A stretch of 64,000 bases of DNA from Thermoplasmata archaeon (GTDB lineage Archaea; Thermoplasmatota; Thermoplasmata; Lutacidiplasmatales; UBA184), in NCBI GenBank assembly GCA_021796385.1, contig JAJYXQ010000071.1:1-64000 (forward strand). Reading direction: 5' to 3'. Made by a program: the position numbers and the translations under genes. Under the pieces are notes generated by a model. It made no database searches and was not told the DNA's origin. It saw nothing but the letters and a program-made list of their open reading frames with translations. Shown here in pieces: positions 25,272 to 34,218 of this stretch. Each line of letters begins with the position of its first letter. The stretch's first letter is position 1.

Positions 25272-28265
25272 ATGGAACAAGGGTCATCGGTCTCGCGTCC
25301 GGCAGCGAACCTGCTGGTCACCGTGGACCAACGAGTCAACGATTTCTGGCGCCGGGAGCGGGTACCCGAACGCGCCCTCGGATTGCATCCGAAGGGGATC
25401 CCCTTCCGCTTCACGGAGGGCCCCCCTACCGCCAACGGGAAACCCCACATGGGCCATCTCCTCACCCGGGCCCTCAAGGACTGCGTCCTCCGGTACAAGC
25501 GGATGCAAGGCCATCGGATCATCACCTCCATGGCCGGATGGGATTGCCATGGCCTCCCCGTCGAGCTCGAGGTCGAGAAGGCCCAGGGGTTCCGGAGCAA
25601 GAAGGACATCGAACGTTTCGGGCTTGCCAAGTTCGCCGAGGCCTGCCGCTCGAGCGTCATGATCTACGAGGCGCTCTGGCGGGAGATGAGCGAATTGGTC
25701 GGGTACTGGCTGGACTATTCGCATGCGTACTTTACCATGGACACGCGCTACATCGAGAGCGTATGGTGGTCGCTCAAGCAGCTCCACCAGAAGGGATACC
25801 TCGAGAAGGGCCGGTACATCGTCCCGTACTGTCCCCGGTGCGAGACGCCAGAGGCCGCCCACGAGGTGGCTCAGGGGTACCGGGAGGTCGACGACCCCTC
25901 CGTCACGATCGCCCTACGGATCCAGAGCCGGGATGACGGGGCCCCGCCCCGGTCCATCCTCGTGTGGACGACCACACCCTGGACGTTGCCCGCGAACCTG
26001 GCCCTCGCGGTGAACCCCGCGATGCGCTACGTCGTCTTCGCCGGAGAGGACGGCCGGGAGCTCATCATGGAGGAGAGCGCGCTCACGCGGTATTTCCCCG
26101 ACCCGGCGCATCGCCCAAAGGTGCAGGCGGTCCTCGGTGGAGGCGACCTTGTCGGTCTCTCCTACACTCCCCCGTTCCCCGAAGTGACGCCGGCCGGGGA
26201 GGGTCGTCACCGCATCTATCCTGCTTCGTTCGTGTCGGCCGAGGATGGTACGGGGATCGTCCACATCGCCCCCTCCTTCGGAGCCGACGACTTCGCCTTG
26301 GGTACCGAGCACAAGCTGGGCTTCTTCGACCCCCTCGACCCGTCCGGCCATTTCACGTCCGAGGTCCCCTTGGTGCAGGGTAAGTCCTTCAAGACGGCCG
26401 ACCCCATCCTCCTCAAGATCCTGAGCGAGCGTGGGATCGTTTGGCGCGAGGAGCGGATCAAGCACACGTACCCGTTCTGCTACCGGTGTGGACATCCCCT
26501 CATCTACCGCGCCTTGGAGACCTGGTTCATCCGGACCCATCGGGTGACCGAGCGGTTGATGGCGCACAACGCCACGGTGAACTGGCTCCCCGCTCATCTC
26601 AAGCAGGGGCGGTTCGGCAACTTCGTGGCCGAGGGAAAGGATTGGGCGTTGTCACGCAACCGATATTGGGGGACCCCCCTTCCTGTCTGGAACTGCCCCC
26701 GCGGGCATGCCATCGCCGTCGGAGGCTTCGCCGAGCTAGCGCAGCTCCATGGTGGGGACCTTCCTCCGGGCTTCGACCCGCACAAACCCTTCGTTGATGC
26801 GCTCGAGACCCGTTGCCCGGAACACGGCGAACCCCTGGTCCGGGAACCGTACGTGATCGATTGCTGGTACGATAGCGGCTCCGCCCCTTTCGCCCAGTAC
26901 CACTACCCTTTCGAACCTCACACCGACTTTGACCCGGCCGCTCCGCTCGACTTCATCTCGGAAGGGCTGGACCAGACCCGGGGATGGTTCTACTCGCTGC
27001 TCGTCAATGCCACCCTCCTCTTCGACCGACCCGCCTACCGAAACCTCATCGTGAACGGGATGGTCCTCGACGAGCGGGGGCAGAAACAATCAAAGTCGAA
27101 GGGCAACGTCACAGATCCGGTGGAGATGATGCGCGCCCTCGGGGCCGATGGCCCGCGCATGGCGATGTACCTCGGTCCGTACACCGAACCGATGCGTTTC
27201 TCGGAACACTACGTCCGGACGACGGGGACCCACCTCCTGTCCACCCTCGTCAACGTGGCAGAGTTCTATCGGGAGAACCGGGTGGCGGATCACTACGCGT
27301 ACTCTCCTGAGGTCCCCCACCCCCACGGCGTCCTCGACCGCTGGCTCCTCTCGCGCCTCCAATCCCTGAACGAGGCCGTCACCCACGCTTTGGACGCCCT
27401 GGACCTCCACACGGCGGCCACATCGGTGGAACGGTTTGTCGAGGATCTCTCGACCTGGTATCTCCGCCGGTCCCGGCACCGGTTCTGGGATGAGACCCCA
27501 TCAACGGATCGTACCGAAGGGTACGCGACCTTGTCCTTCACCCTCGCCACGCTCTCTCGTATCCTAGCCCCCCTCGCCCCGCACGTCGCCGAGCAGGTCT
27601 ATCAGACCGCAACGGGGGCCGAGTTCGCCGGGGGTTCCCCCAGCGTCCATCTCGAACCTTGGCCCAGCCTCAGTGGCCTCAAGGACCCCGTCCTCGAGGG
27701 GGCCATGCACCGGGTCATGGACCTCGTTGAAGCGGGACGCAACCTCCGCATGCGGATCTCGGTAAAGTCACGGATCCCGCTACCCGAGGTCGTGGCGGCA
27801 GGCCTTAACCCCGAGGAACGGCAGGTCCTCGGAGACGCGCTGCCCGACCTCGTCCAGGGAGAGCTCAACGTCAAGCGCCTGACCATGCTTTCCCGGGAGG
27901 AGTTCGCGGTGCGCACCTTCCCGGAGGAGAACTGGGTGGTCCTGGCCGCCGACGAGCAGCTGCTGGTCGCGCTGACAAGGGCGCCGACCCGGGAACTCCT
28001 GCTCGAAGGGCTGTCGCGGGAGATGATCCGCCGCATTCAGACCGTCCGTAAGGAGCGGCGCCTGCGCTACACCGACCGGGTGTCGGTCCGGCTGTTCCTC
28101 GGACCCACCCTTCGTGAGGCTCTCGAGCAGTTCCGGGAACGCATCGAGCGGGAATGCCAGATCGCCTCCCTCATCATCGAGCCCCAGCCGCTCCGCGGCG
28201 AGGGGGTCTACGCTTGGGACGATGTGGGGGGAGACGTCATGGCCCTCACCCTGGAACGGGTGTGA
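25272..28265 (+). CDS. ileS: Isoleucyl-tRNA synthetase
   Basis: 997 residues, class I. The HIGH motif is HMGH at 59-62. The CP1 editing domain includes WTTTPWTLPANLALAV. The RYWGTPLPVW block precedes the KMSKS loop, which reads KQSKS (605-609). The C-terminal half has an anticodon-binding helical domain and ends in a small beta domain. The KMSKS variant is unusual. The gene stands alone on the plus strand, and its last 20 bp overlap the convergent AMMECR1 gene. Confidence 0.95.
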   Translation: MEQGSSVSRPAANLLVTVDQRVNDFWRRERVPERALGLHPKGIPFRFTEGPPTANGKPHMGHLLTRALKDCVLRYKRMQGHRIITSMAGWDCHGLPVELEVEKAQGFRSKKDIERFGLAKFAEACRSSVMIYEALWREMSELVGYWLDYSHAYFTMDTRYIESVWWSLKQLHQKGYLEKGRYIVPYCPRCETPEAAHEVAQGYREVDDPSVTIALRIQSRDDGAPPRSILVWTTTPWTLPANLALAVNPAMRYVVFAGEDGRELIMEESALTRYFPDPAHRPKVQAVLGGGDLVGLSYTPPFPEVTPAGEGRHRIYPASFVSAEDGTGIVHIAPSFGADDFALGTEHKLGFFDPLDPSGHFTSEVPLVQGKSFKTADPILLKILSERGIVWREERIKHTYPFCYRCGHPLIYRALETWFIRTHRVTERLMAHNATVNWLPAHLKQGRFGNFVAEGKDWALSRNRYWGTPLPVWNCPRGHAIAVGGFAELAQLHGGDLPPGFDPHKPFVDALETRCPEHGEPLVREPYVIDCWYDSGSAPFAQYHYPFEPHTDFDPAAPLDFISEGLDQTRGWFYSLLVNATLLFDRPAYRNLIVNGMVLDERGQKQSKSKGNVTDPVEMMRALGADGPRMAMYLGPYTEPMRFSEHYVRTTGTHLLSTLVNVAEFYRENRVADHYAYSPEVPHPHGVLDRWLLSRLQSLNEAVTHALDALDLHTAATSVERFVEDLSTWYLRRSRHRFWDETPSTDRTEGYATLSFTLATLSRILAPLAPHVAEQVYQTATGAEFAGGSPSVHLEPWPSLSGLKDPVLEGAMHRVMDLVEAGRNLRMRISVKSRIPLPEVVAAGLNPEERQVLGDALPDLVQGELNVKRLTMLSREEFAVRTFPEENWVVLAADEQLLVALTRAPTRELLLEGLSREMIRRIQTVRKERRLRYTDRVSVRLFLGPTLREALEQFRERIERECQIASLIIEPQPLRGEGVYAWDDVGGDVMALTLERV

Positions 28266-28878
28266 GGGACCGGGGCTGTACTGGCCCGCCCGGCGAAGCT
28301 TCGATGAAGATCTCGCTCCGGAACTTCCATAGCGAGGTTCCCTTCTTTTTCCAAGCACCCGCCGGCAAACCCGCCTTCATGCACACACCTTCCAAGAACT
28401 CCTCCGCGCTCCACCCTTGCTCCACCGGCACTTCCGGCAATAGCAGCCCGGAATCGAGGTCCCGCGAGATGTATAGGCCGTCCCTTCCCACGACGACCTC
28501 ACCCAGCACCTCCTCCGGGCTCGTGTTCCGTAGGCGTTCGAGCGGCGTCAGGACCGATACTTCCGCGAGGATCTGACGGGATTCCTCTGGTCCCACGGGG
28601 AGGAACCGGGGGTCTTCCCGAGCCGCCAACCACGCGGCCCGGGCCACGCCCTCCCCCAGCGGGTACACTGGGAGGGGAAAGCCGATACAGCCCCGAAGGT
28701 CCCGCCCCGGGTGGGTGAGGAGCGTGACGAACAGTCCCCGCTTCTCCGAAAAGACCGGGGGGAGCTTCCTTCTGAATTCCGAGGTCAAAAGGTCCTCTGA
28801 GTATGGGCGGTCTAGCGCACGATCCAGGACCCTTCGGGCGATGGCGACCGCCATCGTCCCTTCCTCCTCGCTGACCAT
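28246..28878 (-). CDS. AMMECR1-domain protein
   Basis: 210 residues, the size of archaeal AMMECR1 proteins, with the family signature LRGCIGFPLPVYPL and the following EDPRFLPV segment. The biochemical role is unknown; in other archaea it often sits beside MEMO-like or radical SAM genes. Here it ends a five-gene minus-strand operon (28246-32950). ATG 28878 is 28 nt after the previous stop, and a second in-frame ATG eight codons later is possible. Confidence 0.85.
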   Translation of the reverse strand: MVSEEEGTMAVAIARRVLDRALDRPYSEDLLTSEFRRKLPPVFSEKRGLFVTLLTHPGRDLRGCIGFPLPVYPLGEGVARAAWLAAREDPRFLPVGPEESRQILAEVSVLTPLERLRNTSPEEVLGEVVVGRDGLYISRDLDSGLLLPEVPVEQGWSAEEFLEGVCMKAGLPAGAWKKKGTSLWKFRSEIFIEASPGGPVQPRSLTPVPG

Positions 28879-28906
28879 CGTGCGTGCCCTCCTGCGTTCG
28901 ATCGAC

Positions 28907-29470
28907 CTAAGGGGGGGGTGAGGATATGGCCGCACCGCACTGGTTGCAGAACTTGGCTCCCATGGGTTGGGGCGCCTTGCAAGAAGGGCACGAGGATCCA
29001 GCCGATGGCGCCGTCGCCGTCGGGGGTGCCGCGGGAGGGGGCGCGGCAGGAGGGGTCGGAGGTGGCGGGGCCCACGACGAGGGCCGGGCCCCCGGCGTCT
29101 GCTGGAGCGCGGTCCATAACCGGGTGCGCACCTCGGTCCAGTCGTTGTTATACTTGTCCCACGAGATCGCCCCTCCCACGACCGCAACGGGCAAGAACAC
29201 GATGGCACCCACCACGCCCACGGCCAGACCCTCGTCCGTGGGCGCGGCCCGGAACCGTACCTGAACCGCCGCCCCCTGGTTCCAGGGGGTGACCATGACC
29301 TCCACGAGCCGATGGAGCCCCCACGTGGGGGAAACGGACTTCCCTTGGAAACCGAACCCCGAGGTCGGGGTCAGGGGGAACCCCGCCGCGCTCAGCGTTT
29401 TCCAAGCGGATTCGAAGAGATCCTTAGGGGTCGGGGCGTCGAAGTACCAGACCTCCTGGCGTTCGAACAT
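28907..29470 (-). CDS. Membrane protein with C-terminal zinc ribbon
   Basis: 187 residues. An N-terminal alpha/beta part (about 1-85) precedes a single membrane segment (GVVGAIVFLPVAVVGGAI). A Pro/Ala-rich linker follows, then a zinc ribbon with CPSCK and CNQCG at the C-terminus. Its ATG overlaps the aminotransferase stop as TGATG, so translation is coupled. No family function is known; such ribbon-plus-TM proteins are common hypothetical proteins in this group. Confidence 0.7.
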   Translation of the reverse strand: MFERQEVWYFDAPTPKDLFESAWKTLSAAGFPLTPTSGFGFQGKSVSPTWGLHRLVEVMVTPWNQGAAVQVRFRAAPTDEGLAVGVVGAIVFLPVAVVGGAISWDKYNNDWTEVRTRLWTALQQTPGARPSSWAPPPPTPPAAPPPAAPPTATAPSAGSSCPSCKAPQPMGAKFCNQCGAAISSPPP

Positions 29471-30573
29471 CAGACGCTACGGAGCTTCTCCACCGCCGCC
29501 GGGAAGGCGGTGATGAAGCGGTCGACGTCCGCGGGGCTGTTCGAGAAGGAGACCCGGATGAACCGGCTTCCGAACTTGGGGGAGAGGTACGTCCCCGAGC
29601 GGAGGAAGACGTTGTGCCCCTCGAGCAATTCGCGCTGCAGGCGCACGGGATCGATCCCCGTGCCCGCGATGTCGATCCCGAACATGTTCCCCTGGGAGGG
29701 GTACACCGGGAGGAAGGTTCCCGAAACCCCGGCCACCATGCGCTTGATCTTGCGCTGATTGGACCGCGTGCGGGCCTTGATGCGCGGGAAGACGTCCTTC
29801 TTCACCTTCATGGCGGCGAGTCCCGCCCACTGGGCGAGTACATTGATCCCGAGATCGTTCGTATTGTACTTCCAAATCCGGTCGAAAAGCTCGGGCGGGG
29901 CCAGGACGCCTCCGATGCGCAGTCCCGCCAGACCACAGTTCTTCGAAAGGGACCAGACCGTCATCGTCTGCTCGGGCGCAAAACGGGCGGCCAGCGTGTG
30001 GGCGTCGGAAAAGTCCCGATACGTCACATCGTTGAGCAGGAGGAGCTTGTGGTCGTGGGCGATCTCCGCGATCGCCTTGACATCGGACTCCGGGTACCCA
30101 CTGCCGAGCGGGTTCAACGGGTCGATAAGGAGGATCATCCGGGTCTTGGGTGTGATCGATGCCTGGACGCGTTCCGGGGTCAGCCGGTAAGGTTCCGAAT
30201 AGATCTCGTTGTTCACCGTGTGCGCCCCCGAAAGCTCGATGAACTTGTGGATGATCATGTAGCTCGGGTCGCTCGCGACCACCTCATCCCCCGGATTGAG
30301 CAGGGCCCGGGTGAGCATGTAGAGGGCCTCGGTCCCCCCCGATGTCATGCCGACCTTCTGGTTCGGGAGACCGAAGTCCTCGAGGAGGAGGGACTTGAGC
30401 TCCTCCAAGCCGGCGGGCATGGGGTACTCCTCGTACCGAGCCTCCTTCATCGCCTCCCGGATCGCGGCACGGATGGGCGCCTTGGGGTAGAGATGGTTCG
30501 TATTCTGTCCCATCCAGGCGATCTCTGAGAAGTGGCTGTGCGCATACCCGAACACGTCGAACGGCTGCTCCAT
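29470..30573 (-). CDS. PLP-dependent aminotransferase, class I/II
   Basis: 367 residues. It has MTSGGTEALYMLTRALL, the DPLNPLGSG turn, and the Schiff-base lysine in WSLSKNCGLAGLRIGG, with the R-x-S/SF end region GSRFIRVSFSN. It resembles histidinol-phosphate or aspartate-type enzymes, but the substrate cannot be fixed. ATG 30573 starts at MEQPFDVFGYAHSHFSE, typical for the family; the ORF upstream overlaps the preceding gene and was discarded. It is in an operon with a UbiE-like methyltransferase. Confidence 0.85.
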   Translation of the reverse strand: MEQPFDVFGYAHSHFSEIAWMGQNTNHLYPKAPIRAAIREAMKEARYEEYPMPAGLEELKSLLLEDFGLPNQKVGMTSGGTEALYMLTRALLNPGDEVVASDPSYMIIHKFIELSGAHTVNNEIYSEPYRLTPERVQASITPKTRMILLIDPLNPLGSGYPESDVKAIAEIAHDHKLLLLNDVTYRDFSDAHTLAARFAPEQTMTVWSLSKNCGLAGLRIGGVLAPPELFDRIWKYNTNDLGINVLAQWAGLAAMKVKKDVFPRIKARTRSNQRKIKRMVAGVSGTFLPVYPSQGNMFGIDIAGTGIDPVRLQRELLEGHNVFLRSGTYLSPKFGSRFIRVSFSNSPADVDRFITAFPAAVEKLRSV

Positions 30574-30599
30574 GGAATCGCAGGAGAGCCGACCCAATA

Positions 30600-31418
30600 T
30601 CAGGCTTTCCCCGGGCTCACCACCGGTGGGGAGACTTGCGCTAGGGGTCTCCGGCCGAAGTAGCCCGTGACGATCCCCATCCACTGGGTCTCGGCGAGGG
30701 CCGGGGAAAACCCGGTGGCGCTCAAGAGCGTGACCACTTGGGGGCGAGGGGGGACCTGCCGGATCGACTTTGAAAGGTAGCGGGACGCCCCGCCAAAGCC
30801 GAACGCATTCCCGATCGCGGGTACGACCGTGTCAAAATAGGCATGGAAGAAGCGGCCGAACGCACCCGGGCCAGGCTCGGTGACATCCAGGGCGAGCAGC
30901 ACCCCCCCTGGTCGGAGCACCCGGGCCATCTCCCGGAACCCATGAGCGAGGTCTGGAAGGTTCCGCAAGAGGAAGGCGCTGGTGACCAGGTCGAACGAGC
31001 CATCCGGAAAGGGGAGGCGGAGCGCATCCCCCCGCACGAAGGTGGCTCTTCCCTCCCGCCGTGCCGCCGCATTTCCGGCAGCACGCTCGACCATCTCTCG
31101 GGTGAAATCTAGGCCGACGACGTACGCGGTCGGGTAGTGCTGGGGTAAAAGGAGCGTGAGGTCGCCCGGCCCGCAACCCACGTCCAGAATGCGGGAGGGA
31201 GGGTGCTCGAGGAGACGGTCAGCGTGCCAAAGGGCCCGGGGTCGCCAGATGAAATCCCCCCCGAACGTGGAGACATGGTCGAACATACTGTATCGCGGAG
31301 ACATCGCTCCGAACATCCGTTGAAGGTCCTTGCCGAAGGTGGAGGAACCGAAGGCAGGTTGCGGATCCGGGTCTATGCGGGGAGAGGAGGGCATGGGAAG
31401 GTCCGGGGGCTCGCTCAC
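30600..31418 (-). CDS. UbiE/MenG-like SAM-dependent methyltransferase
   Basis: 272 residues. The SAM motif ILDVGCGPGDLTLLL is near residue 75, the MFDHVSTFGGDFIWR start region and the DVTEPG/LRPGGVLLALD strand are like UbiE. Members methylate quinones, though many archaeal homologues act on other lipids. The extended Pro-rich N-terminus is unusual. The start overlaps the stop of the TPR gene by 4 nt (ATGA coupling). Confidence 0.8.
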   Translation of the reverse strand: MSEPPDLPMPSSPRIDPDPQPAFGSSTFGKDLQRMFGAMSPRYSMFDHVSTFGGDFIWRPRALWHADRLLEHPPSRILDVGCGPGDLTLLLPQHYPTAYVVGLDFTREMVERAAGNAAARREGRATFVRGDALRLPFPDGSFDLVTSAFLLRNLPDLAHGFREMARVLRPGGVLLALDVTEPGPGAFGRFFHAYFDTVVPAIGNAFGFGGASRYLSKSIRQVPPRPQVVTLLSATGFSPALAETQWMGIVTGYFGRRPLAQVSPPVVSPGKA

Positions 31419-32950
31419 CCCGGGTTTGGCTCCAGCCTCTTCAGTACGCCGTCGAAGATCGCCTTCGCTGCGGGGATCAGTTTGTCCCGACCGAGCGTAT
31501 CGATGATGCCGATCTCTTGGCGAGCTGCATCGGGCTTCCCCCAGTCCAGGTACATCTCGGCAAGACGGGCATGGAGCTCGACGATGAGGAGCGGATAACC
31601 CAGGGTTTCCGCCCGACGGAGAGAGTCTCGGTACCCGGCCTCCGCCTCCGGGTAGTTGTGGTGATAGTGGCCGAGAATGCCGCGGTTGAGGGCCACTTGC
31701 TGCATCCCCATCGGATCGCTCAGGTTCGAAAGGATCGCTTCGGCCTCCTTGTTGGCCTTCTCAGCCTCCTCGACCCGTTTGAGGACCAGCAGGAACTCGA
31801 CACTGTTGAAGAGGGCCCATCCGACCGAGCGCCGGTCCTTCGCCATCTCGGCATACTTTCGGGCTTCGGCGAGCTCCTGAAGGGCTTCCTCCGGCCGGGT
31901 GTTCGCGATGAGCACGGCCAGGTTGTTGTGGGCCCGGGATATCTCCCGGTAGTCCTTGAGCGGTTCGAGCGCAGCGATCGCCTTCCGGTAGTAGTCCGCC
32001 CCCAATTGCTGGTCCTCTGGCCGGTCCGAGGTGGTATAGATGTTCCCGAGGTCGATGAGGCAGCGGGCGATCTCCTTGGCGTCTTCCACAGGGTCCAAGA
32101 GCTCGAACGTCTTGTTGATCTCCGTGCGTCCGACATCGAACTCGCCCTCCTTGAACGCGGCGCGGGCGAGGATCCGGTGGGCTAGGGCTATACCCTTCTT
32201 TTGTCCGGCCCGTTCGAACAGGGATCTCGCCTCGGTAGAGTAGAGCTTGGTCTTGTCCAGTTGGTCGATTTCCCGGGCGGCCTCCGCCCGGGCGAGGAGC
32301 ACGAGGGCTCGCAAGGTGCCGCCGTCTTCGGAGGGCATAAGTTCGAGCGCCCGTGCGTAGAACTCGTCGGCCTTTCCCCCATCCCCGGTGGCCAAGGAGA
32401 GGTCTCCCAGTTCGCGGTAGACGTCGGCCAGTTCTCCCCCCCGGTTTCCTCCCATCTCGTTGAGATCGTCCAACACCCGCTCCAGGTAGAGAATGGCCGT
32501 GTCCGGGGAGAAGCTGTTCCGTGCCAGCGTAGCCGAGAACCGGTTGTAGAGGAGGGACTTCTCGTGGACCTTTCCTAGATAGAAGTGTCGCGCGAGCTCG
32601 GGAACGATCTCCCCCGTGGGGTTCGGATTGAGCTTCTCATAGGCCTCGGCGATCTTCCGGTGGATCACCCGCATGCGGCTCGATGAGATGTCCCGAGTGG
32701 CCTGCGCCATGGCCTCATCGCGAACGAAGTGGTACTGGTCGCCTCCGCGGGCTTCCCGGAAGATCCCCTTGTGAACGAGGTCCTCCAGGACCTCGGACAA
32801 GCGTTCCTCGTCCATCTCGAGCACGGACTGCATTAGGGCGAAGTCGAAGACCCTCCCGATGGCCGCGGCGTACCCCAGGACCCGGACCTCGGTCTCGCTC
32901 AGATTGGCCGGGATGACCGCATGGATCCCCGATGCCCCCTCCACAGCCAT
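31415..32950 (-). CDS. TPR protein with N-terminal winged-helix-like region
   Basis: 511 residues. Residues 1-110 look like the region that follows the NTPase in MalT/SARP-like STAND proteins (LSETEVRVLGYAAAIGRVFDF, EEDLVHKGIFRE-type helices). The rest is about ten TPR units. No Walker motifs are present, so it is either a truncated STAND protein or an adaptor of its own. ATG 32950 is about 28 nt after a TATA-like ACTTATTC and is probably leaderless; it heads the five-gene operon. Confidence 0.75.
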   Translation of the reverse strand: MAVEGASGIHAVIPANLSETEVRVLGYAAAIGRVFDFALMQSVLEMDEERLSEVLEDLVHKGIFREARGGDQYHFVRDEAMAQATRDISSSRMRVIHRKIAEAYEKLNPNPTGEIVPELARHFYLGKVHEKSLLYNRFSATLARNSFSPDTAILYLERVLDDLNEMGGNRGGELADVYRELGDLSLATGDGGKADEFYARALELMPSEDGGTLRALVLLARAEAAREIDQLDKTKLYSTEARSLFERAGQKKGIALAHRILARAAFKEGEFDVGRTEINKTFELLDPVEDAKEIARCLIDLGNIYTTSDRPEDQQLGADYYRKAIAALEPLKDYREISRAHNNLAVLIANTRPEEALQELAEARKYAEMAKDRRSVGWALFNSVEFLLVLKRVEEAEKANKEAEAILSNLSDPMGMQQVALNRGILGHYHHNYPEAEAGYRDSLRRAETLGYPLLIVELHARLAEMYLDWGKPDAARQEIGIIDTLGRDKLIPAAKAIFDGVLKRLEPNPG

Positions 32951-32972
32951 GGTGAAGGGTAAAGCACTCTAG

Positions 32973-32983
32973 CGGAATAAGTA
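32973..32983 (-). promoter_or_regulatory. TATA-like box of the TPR-to-AMMECR1 operon
   Basis: On the minus strand ACTTATTC lies about 28 nt before ATG 32950. No other promoter is visible before the four downstream genes. Confidence 0.45.
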
Positions 32984-33072
32984 CTCGTAAGAACTCTTCC
33001 AATCGACATGCCGGGGCCCGGGATAGGCCTTTCCGATGTTCCGGGATCGGGCCGGTTAGGGGACGACCGAAA

Positions 33073-33080
33073 GGTATATC
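33073..33080 (+). promoter_or_regulatory. TATA-like box of the small membrane gene
   Basis: GGTATATC is centred 30 nt before the GTG at 33107. Confidence 0.45.
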
Positions 33081-33106
33081 ATCGAACCCTTTACTGGGGG
33101 GTCCTC

Positions 33107-33349
33107 GTGCCCGAGAAGAGTATCCCGTCGCGGACGCCAGGTTCCGGCATCACCGCGTCGGATGTCGGATTCCTCCTCTTCACCGTGGTACTCCTTCTCG
33201 GGGTAGCGTTCTACCTCTATTGGGGGTTCTCTTACAACGGGTGGTTGGACAACGGCGTGTACGCCGTGACCATCACCTTGGTCGGCTTCGGGTTGGCCGG
33301 GATGCTGGTAACGGCACCGCACCCCCCGGGCCACGAAGTGGCAGTATAG
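33107..33349 (+). CDS. Small two-helix membrane protein, unknown function
   Basis: 80 residues from GTG 33107: a short polar N-terminus and two hydrophobic helices (GFLLFTVVLLLGVAFYLYW and VYAVTITLVGFGLAGMLV) joined by a loop with SYNGWLDNG. A TATA-like GGTATATC is centred 30 nt upstream, which supports GTG as a leaderless start. No family recognised. It is convergent with the FKBP gene, with 16 nt between stops. Confidence 0.6.
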   Translation: MPEKSIPSRTPGSGITASDVGFLLFTVVLLLGVAFYLYWGFSYNGWLDNGVYAVTITLVGFGLAGMLVTAPHPPGHEVAV

Positions 33350-33365
33350 TAACGGGGCGTTCGAA

Positions 33366-34139
33366 CTACGCCGACTCCTTCGTCGGCGCTTCGGGGGCAG
33401 TCTCCGCTTCCTTCCCCTTTTCCGCGACGGGGGTCTTGTATTCCTCGACGAGCCGGATGACGGCGGGCTTGAGGTGCTTTCGCAGCAGCTCGACGACCCC
33501 GCTCTTGCTGGCATGCCAGTTGAGGTCGAACTTCATGCGGTCCGGTACCGTCAACGTCACGGCCTCATGTTCGAAGTGTACCCGGAATTCCTTCGAATGT
33601 CCGTATTCCATCTCCACGATGGCCAGGGCCACCTCGGAAGGGTGCGTGATCTTGTCTCGGACAGTGAACTTGACCTTGATCTTCTTCCCCGCGAGTTCGG
33701 GATTGAAGTCCACCCGCACTCGCCCGGGCGTCACATTGAGGACCCGTCCCTTACGGCCACGGATCGTGAGGACGGTCCCGATGTCGAGCGAAGCCCCCTC
33801 CTTCCGCATTTCCGGGAGCCGGGAAACCTCCCGGACCGAAAAGAGCTCGATGAGGTTCGGGTCGCGTTCGCCATAGGCCTCCTCCGGGGGGAATTCCTTC
33901 TCCACCGTGGATCCTACGGAGAGCGACTCGAGGAGCTTCTCGATGGCCGGCGGGAAGCGCCCTCGGCCTATCTCGTACGGTTGGGGAACCAAGTCCTCGG
34001 TCTTCCGGCCACTCCAGTTCGCCGCCTGGGCGACTTCGGCGCTGGTGGTGTCCACTATCTCGCTCTTTCCACCAGACTCGGCCCAGACCTCGTAATCCAA
34101 GCGAATGAGGTCGCCTCCGGCAATCGACTGTTCGGGCAT
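33366..34139 (-). CDS. FKBP-type peptidyl-prolyl isomerase, archaeal long form
   Basis: 257 residues. The FKBP fold is split by an insert-in-flap domain, as in SlyD/archaeal FKBPs (GDLIRLDYEVW start, FPPAIEKLLESLSVG, then EKEFPPEEAYGERDP). About 90 extra C-terminal residues end in a charged, Ala/Glu/Lys-rich tail. It acts as a folding helper or proline isomerase in the cytosol. A TATA-like GGTTAATTTG (34162-34171) lies 27 nt before the ATG, so leaderless. Confidence 0.9.
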   Translation of the reverse strand: MPEQSIAGGDLIRLDYEVWAESGGKSEIVDTTSAEVAQAANWSGRKTEDLVPQPYEIGRGRFPPAIEKLLESLSVGSTVEKEFPPEEAYGERDPNLIELFSVREVSRLPEMRKEGASLDIGTVLTIRGRKGRVLNVTPGRVRVDFNPELAGKKIKVKFTVRDKITHPSEVALAIVEMEYGHSKEFRVHFEHEAVTLTVPDRMKFDLNWHASKSGVVELLRKHLKPAVIRLVEEYKTPVAEKGKEAETAPEAPTKESA

Positions 34140-34161
34140 ACGGCCCCAGGCAGGAGCGACC

Positions 34162-34171
34162 CAAATTAACC
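34162..34171 (-). promoter_or_regulatory. TATA-like box of the FKBP gene
   Basis: On the minus strand GGTTAATTTG is centred 27 nt before ATG 34139. Confidence 0.5.
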
Positions 34172-34218
34172 TTTACTCTTTGGAAAAGGGCATTCCCCGA
34201 GGGAAGGGGAGCCCCGGA

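Noticed and set aside
29470-30684. ORF start of the aminotransferase at 30684
   Set aside because: The first 37 codons overlap the methyltransferase gene and lack similarity to the family; ATG 30573 is a better start.
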